From: Salibacterium salarium
GTDB lineage: Bacteria; Bacillota; Bacilli; Bacillales; Marinococcaceae
Assembly: GCF_030813635.1 (NCBI RefSeq)
Contig: NZ_JAUSUM010000005.1
Span: 1 to 61,722, forward strand
Length of the DNA: 61,722 nucleotides
Direction: 5' to 3'
Shown here: one piece after another, positions 1 to 7,249 of the stretch
How positions within the stretch are numbered: the first letter of the stretch is position 1
How the letters are laid out: each line of letters opens with the position of its first letter
Notes under the pieces: model-generated
The model's database searches: none
Told to the model about the DNA's origin: nothing
Seen by the model: only the letters and a program-made list of their open reading frames with translations
Made by a program: the position numbers and the translations under genes

Positions 1-49
1 GGCACGCCGCCAGCGTTCGTCCTGAGCCAGGATCAAACTCTCCAATAAA
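1..49 (-). rRNA. 16S rRNA, 5' end (partial)
   Basis: The minus strand reads the canonical 16S start, GGAGAGTTTGATCCTGGCTC followed by the GACGAACGCTGGCGGCGTGCC block, and runs off the left edge. The mature 5' end is placed near 49 by analogy with Bacillus 16S. Only about 49 bases are present, so no species assignment is possible. It begins the rRNA operon that follows the pdaB region. Confidence 0.97.
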
Positions 50-135
50 AAGATGTTTGATTCTAACTGATTGATTCAATCGATGTTGAATCGATGTTTG
101 TTGCTTGAATTGACAGACGCTTGACTTTCATTCAA

Positions 136-150
136 TTTTCAAAGAACAAC
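136..150 (-). promoter_or_regulatory. rRNA leader boxA-like antitermination site
   Basis: On the minus strand, between the rRNA promoter and 16S, the leader reads GTTGTTCTTTGAAAA. This matches the TGTTCTTTGAAAA element typical of Bacillus rrn leaders, where Nus factors assemble for antitermination. The rest of 50-190 is AT-rich pre-16S leader with repeated ATCGAT-containing segments that may take part in the processing stem. Confidence 0.7.
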
Positions 151-190
151 TGTTTTTTCGTGTTTCTTCGCCTTAATTAGCGACTTAATA

Positions 191-219
191 ATCATATCAT
201 CCGACGTTGATTAGGTCAA
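191..219 (-). promoter_or_regulatory. rRNA operon promoter (SigA type)
   Basis: The minus strand has -35 TTGACC (214-219), a 17-base spacer and -10 TATGAT (191-196). It lies about 140 bases upstream of the 16S 5' end, the expected place for an rrn promoter. Sequence further upstream (220-329) is AT-rich, as expected for an UP-element region, and holds no gene. Confidence 0.75.
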
Positions 220-329
220 CAACGAAATATAATTTTTTTATCGATGCCTTCTTCCTCTCGAAGGCGCAATTAATAATTTAACACGGTGACCATGGAGCGT
301 CAACAATTAATTTTAATAAAATATTTTCG

Positions 330-566
330 CTATGATTCACGTTGAGAATAACTGTTCTTAAATGACTTAATATATTTACTGCATTCCTCCGGAGAAGCAA
401 TACGACGGTATAACCCAAATACAATTTTATATTTTTCTTCCATCACTTTTTTCACTGTTTCTTCTATTCTTTCATCTTCAAAATCTAATAACAACTCTTC
501 TAATTCCCTTTTTATTATGTATTCCAGTTCTTGTGCCTCTTTTTTACGAATGAGCAGTCCAAGCAT
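330..566 (-). CDS. small conserved-looking protein, function unknown
   Basis: A 78-residue, highly charged protein that starts MLGLLIRKKEAQELEY and is rich in Glu, Lys and Arg, with heptad-like spacing that suggests helices or a short coiled coil. A purine-rich ribosome site (AGAGGGG) precedes the ATG at a proper distance. It has no signal peptide, membrane segment or metal motif. It sits divergently from pdaB, just before the rRNA promoter. I recall similar small proteins next to pdaB in Bacillaceae but cannot name a family. The start, composition and ribosome site make it likely real; the function is unknown. Confidence 0.65.
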   Translation of the reverse strand: MLGLLIRKKEAQELEYIIKRELEELLLDFEDERIEETVKKVMEEKYKIVFGLYRRIASPEECSKYIKSFKNSYSQRES

Positions 567-598
567 GTAATCCCCTCTTTTTCTAAAAAACAGCTATT

Positions 599-637
599 TA
601 TTCATATCTTGTCCGTTTTGGCATAAATTTATGCCAA
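599..637 (+). promoter_or_regulatory. candidate sporulation promoter with perfect 20-bp palindrome before pdaB
   Basis: TTGGCATAAATTTATGCCAA at 618-637 is a perfect palindrome between the divergent small gene and pdaB. Its left half contains CATAAATT, which resembles a SigE/SigG -10, with TTCATA about 15 bases upstream (601-606) as a possible -35. pdaB of B. subtilis is sporulation-controlled, so a mother-cell or forespore promoter is expected here. The palindrome would overlap the -10 and could bind a dimeric regulator. The promoter assignment is inference; the palindrome is directly visible. Confidence 0.45.
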
Positions 638-666
638 GAGATATCTCTCGAAAGGAGACGGACACG

Positions 667-1428
667 TTGTCAAAAAAAGTATGGATTATCAGCAGCCGGC
701 GAATGAAGATTTATATTATTTCAGCTATGGCCATTTTCATTATGGCAGGAGGATTTTTGGTGAACCGATCTGTCTTTCCTGTCTTTTCTACAGAGGAAAG
801 CCCTGCCGCTTTTTATCGAGCAGATATTGAAGAAAAGAAAGTCGCATTAACGTTTAATATAAGTTGGGGAGAAGATCGGGCCCTCCCTATCCTTGATACG
901 TTAAAAGAAAATGATATTACGGCTACTTTTTTCATTTCAGGAGCATGGGCGGAACGACACCCCGAAATTACGGAACGGATTGTTGAAGATGGGCATACGA
1001 TTGGAAATCATGGATACAGATACGAGCATTATCCCCGTTTGGATGATGACGAAATTGTAAGAGATTTGAACTTAAGCCATAAAAAAATTAAAGACGTGAC
1101 GGAGCTTGATGTGAAATATTTTCGCCCGCCGCACGGAGATTTTAACAAAACAGTGTTGGAAAAAATAGAACAGTTCGGCTACTCCACCGTTCACTGGAGT
1201 GTCGGAGGGAATGATTGGAATAATCCTGGAGTGGAACAAATTGTAGCAAACATTACAGGAGACGTGGAACCTGGAGACGTCATTTTACTTCACGCTTCGG
1301 ATTCAGCAAAGCAAACAGGGGATGCATTGCCTTCCATCTTGACTGAATTAAAGAATCAAAATTATTCGTTTGTTAATATTGAAGAACTTATCTCTCAAGC
1401 AAATACGGAAGTGGAGGAAATTAATTAA
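667..1428 (+). CDS. pdaB: PdaB-like polysaccharide deacetylase (sporulation)
   Basis: A 253-residue NodB-fold protein needed in B. subtilis to keep spores stable late in sporulation. A TTG start at 667 is preferred because AAAGGAG lies 9 bases upstream; the product length then matches B. subtilis PdaB (about 254). One membrane segment spans roughly residues 13-33 and anchors an extracytoplasmic NodB domain at about 56-250. Visible motifs are TFNISWG (62-68), NHGYRYEH, RPPHGDFN and LLHASDSAKQT. The usual catalytic Asp of motif 1 is Asn64 here. It lies on the plus strand, convergent with kbaA across a shared terminator, as in B. subtilis. Confidence 0.92.
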   Translation: MSKKVWIISSRRMKIYIISAMAIFIMAGGFLVNRSVFPVFSTEESPAAFYRADIEEKKVALTFNISWGEDRALPILDTLKENDITATFFISGAWAERHPEITERIVEDGHTIGNHGYRYEHYPRLDDDEIVRDLNLSHKKIKDVTELDVKYFRPPHGDFNKTVLEKIEQFGYSTVHWSVGGNDWNNPGVEQIVANITGDVEPGDVILLHASDSAKQTGDALPSILTELKNQNYSFVNIEELISQANTEVEEIN

Positions 1429-1434
1429 TAATCA

Positions 1435-1468
1435 AAATATCTGGGCTTGTAGAGAGGCCCAGATATTT
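1435..1468. terminator. bidirectional terminator between pdaB and kbaA
   Basis: AAATATCTGGGC (1435-1446) pairs perfectly with GCCCAGATATTT (1457-1468) across a 10-base loop. It sits between the stop codons of two convergent genes and can serve both strands. Confidence 0.8.
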
Positions 1469-1473
1469 CAAAA

Positions 1474-2091
1474 TTATCCTTTGTTCTGTTGAGATGCACG
1501 AGTAAGACGGTGCAAGGTAAGTAATTGCCACGTGTTTGCTGTAAGTAGCGGGGTTAAATAAATCCATAACCATTTCGTATCATTAACGATGTCCACCGTC
1601 AAAGCTGGCACCCACTCTATCGTGGTAACGACAAACATGAAAAACAGAGCTGGGACAAACGTTTCTCTGTTTGTTTCCTTTTGCTTCTGAAAAGCTACCG
1701 CCATACAATAAAGGAATAGCAATACAGGCATCAAAACATAGCCCCATAACGTTTCCTCGTCTGTCGCGAATGCGATATAACGTAGATAAATGAGATCAAA
1801 AAGGACGAATAGAATTAATACAACTTGGATTCGATTCCACAGCCTCACTGATTTGAACACACCAAGAGCAAAGCGCTGGAGAGTCAAATAAGCAAAATAC
1901 CCCATTTGCGCCACCAGGCTGATAGCCGCACTCATCCCAAACATCCATAAAAGCCCAAAAAAGAAGTTAAAAAAACCTCCGCTGAAATAGGTTTCCGTAT
2001 CTAATAATATCCCGATAATTGCGCCGCTTGAAGCCCCAATTAAGAGAGTGGAAACAAAAAGATAAACCAATTTTCTCGTATTCAAAACCAT
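1474..2091 (-). CDS. kbaA: KbaA, KinB-signalling pathway membrane protein
   Basis: A 205-residue very hydrophobic protein with about six membrane segments, the first beginning right after a short Arg/Lys stretch (NTRKLVYLF). In B. subtilis KbaA acts with the histidine kinase KinB in the phosphorelay that starts sporulation. The identification rests on length, topology and position between gerD and pdaB in the ancestral order. The ATG is only about 4 bases from GAGGAG; a TTG two codons later has better spacing and may be the true start. It is convergent with pdaB and divergent from gerD. Confidence 0.82.
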   Translation of the reverse strand: MVLNTRKLVYLFVSTLLIGASSGAIIGILLDTETYFSGGFFNFFFGLLWMFGMSAAISLVAQMGYFAYLTLQRFALGVFKSVRLWNRIQVVLILFVLFDLIYLRYIAFATDEETLWGYVLMPVLLFLYCMAVAFQKQKETNRETFVPALFFMFVVTTIEWVPALTVDIVNDTKWLWIYLTPLLTANTWQLLTLHRLTRASQQNKG

Positions 2092-2174
2092 CGCGCTCCT
2101 CTTATTCCGAATGAATCACTTCCGTTCTGATTTTACCAACCAAAAAGGGAAAAAGCTACATGACGTCTCTGTTG

Positions 2175-2205
2175 TGCATAATTTTTTCACAAACACACCA
2201 TATTA
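2175..2205 (+). promoter_or_regulatory. SigG-type promoter of gerD
   Basis: TGCATA (2175-2180), an 18-base spacer and CATATTA (2199-2205) match the forespore SigG consensus. It lies 55 bases before the gerD ATG. gerD is a SigG gene in B. subtilis, so element and context agree. Confidence 0.65.
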
Positions 2206-2260
2206 AGAAAAAGTACCGTAACACGTTGGAGAGGGAGAAATACAGAAAGGAGTAAGAAGG

Positions 2261-2862
2261 ATGACATCTTATATAAAAGCCGGCTTCGTTACAATTGTCT
2301 GTTTTTGTATGTTGCTTGGATGTGCTGCCGCGGCTGAAGAACAGGGGAATAACAGCTCCGAGTACGAAGAAACAAAAAAATGCTCGTGGATTTATTAAAA
2401 TCTGACGAAGGAAAAAGTGCTCTGAGTGACATTTTAAGTGAAGAATCTATGCGGGAAAAAATTATTATGGATCAGGATATTATAAAGAAAACGGTGGAAG
2501 ATACGTTAAATGCCGAAAAGGGAAAAGCGTTTTGGGAAGAAATGATGAAAGATCCTAAGTTTGCCAAAACTTTTGCCAATAGTATGCAATCTAAAAATGA
2601 AGAGATGTTGAAAGCGTTAATGAAAGACCCAGAATATCAGCAAATGATGATAGATGTGATGAAAAATCCTGAAATGGAAAAAGCAACACTAGAGGTTTTA
2701 AAGGGAAAAGAACATCGAAAGCAAGTGATGACAATTATGTCTGAAGCTCTAGAAAGTCCAAAATTCAAAGCAAAAATAACGGAAATACTAGATAAAGTCG
2801 CAGAGCAGCAAATGAGTAAAGAAGATAGCGGTGGTTCTGGGGGAGGAAGCGGCGGTGGATAA
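2261..2862 (+). pseudogene. gerD: gerD, germination lipoprotein gene with single-base frameshift
   Basis: GerD is a spore inner-membrane lipoprotein needed for clustering of germinant receptors. Reading starts at the ATG at 2261 after AGAAAGGAG and gives a lipoprotein signal with lipobox LLGC (Cys21), then AAAAEEQGNNSSEYEETKK. At the A7 tract 2374-2380 the frame breaks and would stop at 2396-2398. The rest of GerD (MLVDLLKSDEGK onward, from 2380) continues uninterrupted to 2862 in the next frame, ending in a Gly/Ser-rich tail. One extra A restores a protein of about 200 residues with the family arrangement. This is a recent inactivation, a sequencing error in a homopolymer, or slippage; the sequence cannot tell which. 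Confidence 0.88.
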
Positions 2863-2864
2863 TC

Positions 2865-2913
2865 ATAAATGCAGCACCTGGGAATATCACATATCTCCAG
2901 GTGCTGTATTTAT
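2865..2913. terminator. bidirectional terminator between gerD and salA
   Basis: ATAAATGCAGCACCTGG (2865-2881) pairs with CCAGGTGCTGTATTTAT (2897-2913) with one mismatch. It lies between convergent genes, with T-rich sequence following on the plus strand and A/T-rich flanks on the other. Confidence 0.85.
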
Positions 2914-2916
2914 GTT

Positions 2917-3966
2917 TTATTTCCCTATCTTCTCCATAATTCTATCGGTGATATTATTGTAAATCTCTCCAATAGGATGGTCTGCTTCATAAACCGATGG
3001 AGCAAAGTCTTCTTTGTCTATGTCTGGCTGTCCTAATGGAATTTGACCTAGCATTTCTGTTTTCAATTCTTCGGTTAGACGTTCACCGCCGCCTTGTCCA
3101 AAGATATACTCTCTCTCACCCGTTTTTTTGCTTTCGAAATAGGCCATGTTTTCGATGACCCCTAAAATTTGATGGTTCGTTTTTATCGCCATCGCACCAG
3201 CGCGTGCAGCGACAAATGCAGCCGTTGCGTGAGGAGTTGTAACGACTAATTCTTTGCATTCTGGCAGCATCGTATGCACATCAAGTGCCACATCCCCTGT
3301 TCCTGGTGGCAAGTCAAGGATTAAGTAGTCGAGTTCTCCCCATTCCACTTCATTAAAGAAGTTATTTAACATTTTGCCGAGCATCGGACCTCTCCACACG
3401 ACAGGCGCATTGTCTTCTACGAAAAAGCCCATCGAGATAACCTTCACGCCAAAACGTTCTACCGGATAAATGGTTTCACCTTCAACAGTTGGGCGTTGTT
3501 CAATGCCCATCATGTCCGGAACGCTAAATCCGTAAATGTCAGCGTCAATGATGCCGACTTTTTTCCCGGCATTCGCCAAAGATGTCGCAATATTGACGGA
3601 CACAGTTGATTTTCCAACGCCGCCTTTACCGCTTGTCACTGCAATAAATTCTACTGGGTTGTCTTCCGAGAGTAGAGATGCTTTTTGTTTTTCCTCTGGT
3701 CCTCCAAGCTCTCTCACTTCTTCGTCGTCGAGGGTGTCAAACCGTAAGCCAACAGATTCCGCACCTGCTTCTTTAACAACTTGTACAATTTTTTGTTGTA
3801 GCTGCATTTGTTCAGGTGTTCCTGTTTTAGCCAGGGCGATTTTTAAACTGACATTATCTTCTTTTATCTTAACTTCCCGAACCCCTCCGGTCTCTACAAT
3901 ACTCTTTTTGAGATCGGGATCTTCGATATTTTTCAAAGCATCAACAATCTGATCTTCACTTAACAC
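2917..3966 (-). CDS. salA: SalA/Mrp-family P-loop ATPase
   Basis: A 349-residue Mrp/NBP35-type protein. An N-terminal DUF59-like domain (about 1-85, EDPDLKKSIVETGGV) is followed by a deviant Walker A, GKGGVGKST, then DADIYGFSVPDMMG and DLPPGTGD. Relatives are scaffold or carrier proteins for Fe-S clusters; B. subtilis SalA also represses scoC. A GTG start at 3966 is chosen because its length fits SalA (352), although AAAAGGA lies 11 bases upstream; an in-frame ATG four codons earlier abuts the same purines. It follows cwlD by about 90 bases on the same strand, as in B. subtilis. Confidence 0.88.
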   Translation of the reverse strand: MLSEDQIVDALKNIEDPDLKKSIVETGGVREVKIKEDNVSLKIALAKTGTPEQMQLQQKIVQVVKEAGAESVGLRFDTLDDEEVRELGGPEEKQKASLLSEDNPVEFIAVTSGKGGVGKSTVSVNIATSLANAGKKVGIIDADIYGFSVPDMMGIEQRPTVEGETIYPVERFGVKVISMGFFVEDNAPVVWRGPMLGKMLNNFFNEVEWGELDYLILDLPPGTGDVALDVHTMLPECKELVVTTPHATAAFVAARAGAMAIKTNHQILGVIENMAYFESKKTGEREYIFGQGGGERLTEELKTEMLGQIPLGQPDIDKEDFAPSVYEADHPIGEIYNNITDRIMEKIGK

Positions 3967-4055
3967 ATCGGACACCATCCTTTTCATACGCAAGTTGTTG
4001 CAATTATAGCATACCTTGCATGGTGCCTTTTTTTCAAATGTTTGCAACCAAAATT

Positions 4056-4763
4056 CTATAATTCTTCGCCTGCGTAATATCTCAGCAGACCTTGATAAAT
4101 AGAAAACGCAATTTTATTTTGATGTTCTTCTTCTCCTAGCAGCTTCCCTTCCGTAGGATTTGAAAGAAACCCTGCTTCCACGAGCACACCTGGTATATCC
4201 GCCTGATTAAGTATAAATAATTCATTAATAGCTTTTGCCTCTCTATTCGTGTTTTCTAGATTGTGGCGAAGTTCTTCTTGAATCAGTTTTGCCAAATTTT
4301 CGTTCGATGGAACACGAGGTTGATAAAACGTTTGTGATCCGCTTATTCTAGTGGACGGTGTGGCATTCAAATGAAACGTTACAAATAAGTCTCCGCCGCT
4401 TTCATTAACAATATCAAGCCGCTTATGTAAGTCAGCTGTTTTTCGTTTACTATAACCGCGGATATCTTCTCCTGCTAAATCATAATCTCCTTCTCTAGTC
4501 ATAAACACAATCGCACCAGCTTCTTGTAAGTAATCCCGAAGCATGAAGCTGATGGAGAGCGCGACCTCTTTTTCCAACAGGCCTTCTTTACTTGAAGCAC
4601 CGCCATCTACGCCGCCATGACCCGGGTCTAGAATAATGACTTTTCCTGATAAAGGTAAATGCCATCCGGCTGTCGTATCTTTTGATGACATACGATCTTG
4701 TATAAACCAACCGGCGGCTGCTAATACTATGAATAGAATGGCGATTCCAAGCCATTTTTTCAT
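4056..4763 (-). CDS. cwlD: CwlD, N-acetylmuramoyl-L-alanine amidase (spore cortex)
   Basis: A 235-residue Amidase_3 enzyme that, with PdaA, makes the muramic-delta-lactam of spore cortex, the target for germination lytic enzymes. Residues about 3-22 form a signal or anchor (WLGIAILFIVLAAAGWF). Zinc-site and catalytic motifs are visible: DPGHGGVDGG, the Glu in LEKEVALS, TFHLNA and VEAGFLSN. The ATG at 4763 is preceded by AAAGGGAG. It lies downstream of ybaK on the same strand, probably co-transcribed. Confidence 0.93.
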   Translation of the reverse strand: MKKWLGIAILFIVLAAAGWFIQDRMSSKDTTAGWHLPLSGKVIILDPGHGGVDGGASSKEGLLEKEVALSISFMLRDYLQEAGAIVFMTREGDYDLAGEDIRGYSKRKTADLHKRLDIVNESGGDLFVTFHLNATPSTRISGSQTFYQPRVPSNENLAKLIQEELRHNLENTNREAKAINELFILNQADIPGVLVEAGFLSNPTEGKLLGEEEHQNKIAFSIYQGLLRYYAGEEL

Positions 4764-4840
4764 ATAACGCCCGCTCCCTTTCAATAAATAGCTTGTTTCA
4801 TTTATATGATGGAGCGGGTGATTTATTACGATTTCATTAT

Positions 4841-5281
4841 TCAACGGTACCGAAGTAATTGTCGTTTTGTACCAGCCTCCAGTCCTCGTTTCCACCAGAA
4901 GGCGATATAAGACTCAACGGCTTCTTTTACTTCAGGACTTTCACATGCCGGGTCATCATCAACCCAGCTTTTCATGAATTCATGCAACTCTTTCGCAATA
5001 CGTCCGATAGCCAGCGCCGCTTGAATTTGGAATTTAAAAACAAGCACTCCATTTTCGACATAACGGCTGAATTTCCCACCGGATAAAAACGCCTCAAGTG
5101 CAAGATCCATACATGCTTCTTCTAGAAATGAATAAGGAAACCGAAAGTACCGAAATACTGGTACAAACACTTTTTCAGCTGTGGCTTGAATTTCCTTAAC
5201 CTGAACATCCTGCAAGAGCTTTTTTTCTTCGAGCCATTCTTTTTTTATTCGATGAGGCTCTAAAGAAATGACAATCCCCAT
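4841..5281 (-). CDS. ybaK: YbaK (DUF2521-type) protein of unknown function
   Basis: A 146-residue soluble protein starting MGIVISLEPHRIKKEW after a strong GGGGGGAGG ribosome site. It matches the gene that precedes cwlD in Bacillus genomes, a Bacillaceae-restricted family with no known activity. No catalytic motif is visible; the sequence is helix-rich with aromatic clusters (FRYFRFPYSF, YIAFWWKRG). Because it is the upstream partner of cwlD it is likely expressed during sporulation: CATATACTA near 5309-5317 on the minus strand resembles a mother-cell -10. It lies just beyond the displaced rpsI fragment. Confidence 0.8.
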   Translation of the reverse strand: MGIVISLEPHRIKKEWLEEKKLLQDVQVKEIQATAEKVFVPVFRYFRFPYSFLEEACMDLALEAFLSGGKFSRYVENGVLVFKFQIQAALAIGRIAKELHEFMKSWVDDDPACESPEVKEAVESYIAFWWKRGLEAGTKRQLLRYR

Positions 5282-5437
5282 GTGCCTCCCCCCCTCAGTC
5301 ATTAGTATATGAAGGCTGAGACTTGTCATACTGTCGGTATCTGGCATCTAAGGGAAGCCTGCAACATCGATAAGAAAACCCCGTGGCTATAAGCTTTCCT
5401 CACAATATTTCTGTTATTACCAAAACAAATAAACATA

Positions 5438-5567
5438 AAAAACCCTCTCTGCTACGAATGAGCAAAGAGGGTGGAACCCTTGATATAAAGGGAATATTAA
5501 CGCTTCGATAATTGTGGTGCACGACGACGGGCTGCTTTGAGACCGTATTTGTTACGTTCTTTCAAAG
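5438..5567 (-). pseudogene. displaced 3' end of rpsI with terminator (far att-like repeat)
   Basis: The minus strand encodes the last 21 residues of a ribosomal protein S9, LKERNKYGLKAARRRAPQLSKR after its first Leu, then a stop and the rpsI-type terminator. It repeats the end of intact rpsI at 7966-8094 but is not identical: it has KAARRRAPQLSKR where the gene has [12 protein letters not shown]. Homology stops abruptly near 5567, and no start codon precedes it. This is what remains on the far side when an element integrates into the rpsI 3' end and supplies its own tail. The stretch 5568-5689 beyond it holds no gene I recognise. Confidence 0.85.
5443..5471 (-). terminator. rho-independent terminator (copy C of the rpsI terminator)
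   Basis: CCCTCT...AGAGGG stem with TGCT/AGCA inside and a T-run on the minus strand. It is nearly identical to the terminators at 7125-7151 and 7970-7998. Confidence 0.8.
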
Positions 5568-5689
5568 GCGGGGGCGATTTTAGGGTACAATTCGATAAAA
5601 TGATGAAGGCATTTTTTACATTGGATAAAAACCTTAGCAGAACCTCGGGATACAAAAAAGTTTTAATTTGTCCATATGGCCTCCCTGTT

Positions 5690-6358
5690 TTATGAAAGCA
5701 GTTTTTCCCTCAACAAATCATATTGCTTGTGAGGATCTTGAACTTCATTGCCATGGCAAACACACAAGCTTTTCGGTTTTAATTTCTTTACGATTTGGCC
5801 GCTTTTTATTGCCTGAGCCATGTTGGCGGTAAACATTGACATCGGTTTTCGTATTCTTTGTCTTCTGCTTGTAAATAGATCGCCTCCTATTAAAATGTTA
5901 ACTTTTTGATGATAATAAACAACATGTCCTGGTGAGTGTCCTGGGGTGTGATGAGGTATGAGATCTCCTATTGGTTTCAACTGTTGCTGAGCATCTTCGT
6001 CTAATGGTGTTGTGATGGAAGGTTCTATCAAGACTTGAGCCTTTTTTCTGCGAGGATATGGGAATTTCCCTTCTATAAATGGTATTACTTCCTGGTGTGC
6101 ATAAACTGGAACGTTTCGTTTTGATCTTATTTTTTTGATTGCTCCAACATGGTCTGAATGACCGTGTGTAAGTAAAATCCGCGATAGTGGACCAAAATTT
6201 AATTGATCGATATATTTTAAAATGCCATTTGCCATCATGGGAATACCAGCATCAACTAATATCAGGCCCTTTTCGTCTTTTACCAGCCAAACGTTAATGG
6301 GAACAATTAGCCAAGTGCTGATGCTCCAAACGTGTTTGGAAATTCTTTTAATTCTCAT
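5690..6358 (-). CDS. metallo-beta-lactamase-fold hydrolase
   Basis: A 222-residue MBL-fold protein with the full metal set: THGHSDH (64-70), TPGHSPGH (His141), GGD (Asp160) and CHGNE (His202). This pattern suits a two-metal hydrolase of the glyoxalase II or lactonase type; the substrate cannot be read from sequence, and it lacks beta-lactamase hallmarks. The ATG at 6358 has GGAGG 8 bases upstream and overlaps the end of the tetR gene by 11 bases, so the two are translationally coupled. Both lie between rpsI-end repeats and look acquired. A role in handling the ligand of the regulator is inference. Confidence 0.85.
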   Translation of the reverse strand: MRIKRISKHVWSISTWLIVPINVWLVKDEKGLILVDAGIPMMANGILKYIDQLNFGPLSRILLTHGHSDHVGAIKKIRSKRNVPVYAHQEVIPFIEGKFPYPRRKKAQVLIEPSITTPLDEDAQQQLKPIGDLIPHHTPGHSPGHVVYYHQKVNILIGGDLFTSRRQRIRKPMSMFTANMAQAIKSGQIVKKLKPKSLCVCHGNEVQDPHKQYDLLREKLLS

Positions 6359-6974
6359 TGTGGACGCCTCCAATATTCATTCCTGTAATAAGAATTTCAA
6401 TCGATTGTTCCAGAACAGGTAATACTCTTTCATACAACTGATCGAGCGGCTCTTCCTTGTAAATATAGGTCATAATCAGGCCGTGAAGATTAAAGAAAAA
6501 TATTCTTGAACATAGAAGACTCTGTTTGTCATCCATAATATTAAGACAATCCATAACGGCGGTTTCCAAATGTTTAAAGAGTAAATTTCGTACGACATTC
6601 ATTTTTAGATCAGGGGGTACATCGACGCGCTCAGCACGAACAATAATCAATATCGAATACACACTTCGATGATTTAAGGCAAAGTCTATAAAGTCTTTAC
6701 AGATTAATTTTAATTTCTGCAAGGGTTCTAAAGTTTGATCTTGTAGCGTTTTTTCCATCCTCCCATTTAATTTTAAAAGTGGGGGCATAGCTAACTCCTG
6801 TAACAAATTTTCCTTATCCTTGAAGTATAAATAGATTGTTGTATGGGAGCATTTTGCCTTTTGGGCTATCTGTCTAATCGTAACTGACTCAAACCCTTTG
6901 GAAGAAAAGAGTTCTTCCGCCGCCTTTAAGATTTCCCTTTTCGTATTTTCCGCTTGCAGTTCTCTCTTTTTCAT
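6348..6974 (-). CDS. TetR/AcrR-family transcriptional regulator
   Basis: A 208-residue regulator. Residues about 10-55 form the TetR helix-turn-helix (KREILKAAEELF, SVTIRQIAQKAKCS, TTIYLYFKDKENLL). The C-terminal part is helical and would bind ligand and dimerise. Directly upstream is a perfect 15-base palindrome inside a promoter, so autorepression is likely. It overlaps the downstream MBL hydrolase gene and probably controls it. The ligand is unknown. The pair sits in an acquired patch between rpsI-end repeats. Confidence 0.88.
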   Translation of the reverse strand: MKKRELQAENTKREILKAAEELFSSKGFESVTIRQIAQKAKCSHTTIYLYFKDKENLLQELAMPPLLKLNGRMEKTLQDQTLEPLQKLKLICKDFIDFALNHRSVYSILIIVRAERVDVPPDLKMNVVRNLLFKHLETAVMDCLNIMDDKQSLLCSRIFFFNLHGLIMTYIYKEEPLDQLYERVLPVLEQSIEILITGMNIGGVHNEN

Positions 6975-6992
6975 CCGTAGTAATTCCCCTCA

Positions 6993-7019
6993 ATAACCAA
7001 TGGTTATCAAAATTGTCAA
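6993..7019 (-). promoter_or_regulatory. promoter and TetR-type operator of the regulator-hydrolase operon
   Basis: On the minus strand a -35 TTGACA (7014-7019) is followed within the spacer and -10 region by the perfect palindrome ATAACCATTGGTTAT (6993-7007). The -10 is poor (TTATTG or TATTGA). A dimer on the palindrome would block RNA polymerase, fitting autoregulation by the adjacent TetR protein. Confidence 0.65.
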
Positions 7020-7116
7020 GTTCCTTGTAAACTTTTTCTAATAGTGAGATCTTCATTTTTTTCTTTCGTTGTGCATCCTGATTTATCAAAGGGAACCACA
7101 TCATTCACTATAGAGC

Positions 7117-7177
7117 CAAAAAAACCTCTCTGCTACGAATGAGCAAAGAGGGATGAACCCTTGTTACAAAGGGATTT
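7117..7177 (-). repeat. middle att-like repeat: rpsI stop region and terminator
   Basis: It repeats the rpsI terminator, the stop codon and about the last two codons (minus strand AGAAGCGTTAA), then identity ends. It shares GCTACGAATGAGC in the terminator loop with the far copy at 5438 rather than the GCTGCAAATGAGC of the native copy. It separates the mepB segment from the tetR-hydrolase segment. Confidence 0.8.
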
Positions 7178-7249
7178 TAACGCTTCTGGAAATATAGTGT
7201 TTAAGTGTAATTTTTCACAAACTATTAGCCAGCTTAGTTCTATCCAATT

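Noticed and set aside
3536-3952. 138-codon plus-strand reading opposite salA
   Set aside because: Antisense shadow of the salA coding strand, serine/threonine-rich composition typical of reverse-complement frames.
5568-5689. Possible integrase or transposase remnant next to the far repeat
   Set aside because: Neither strand shows recombinase motifs or a coding frame; the stretch remains unexplained but unsupported as a gene.
6889-7104. 71-codon reading on the minus strand before and inside tetR
   Set aside because: It covers the operator and promoter and overlaps tetR in another frame; no ribosome site or recognisable domain.
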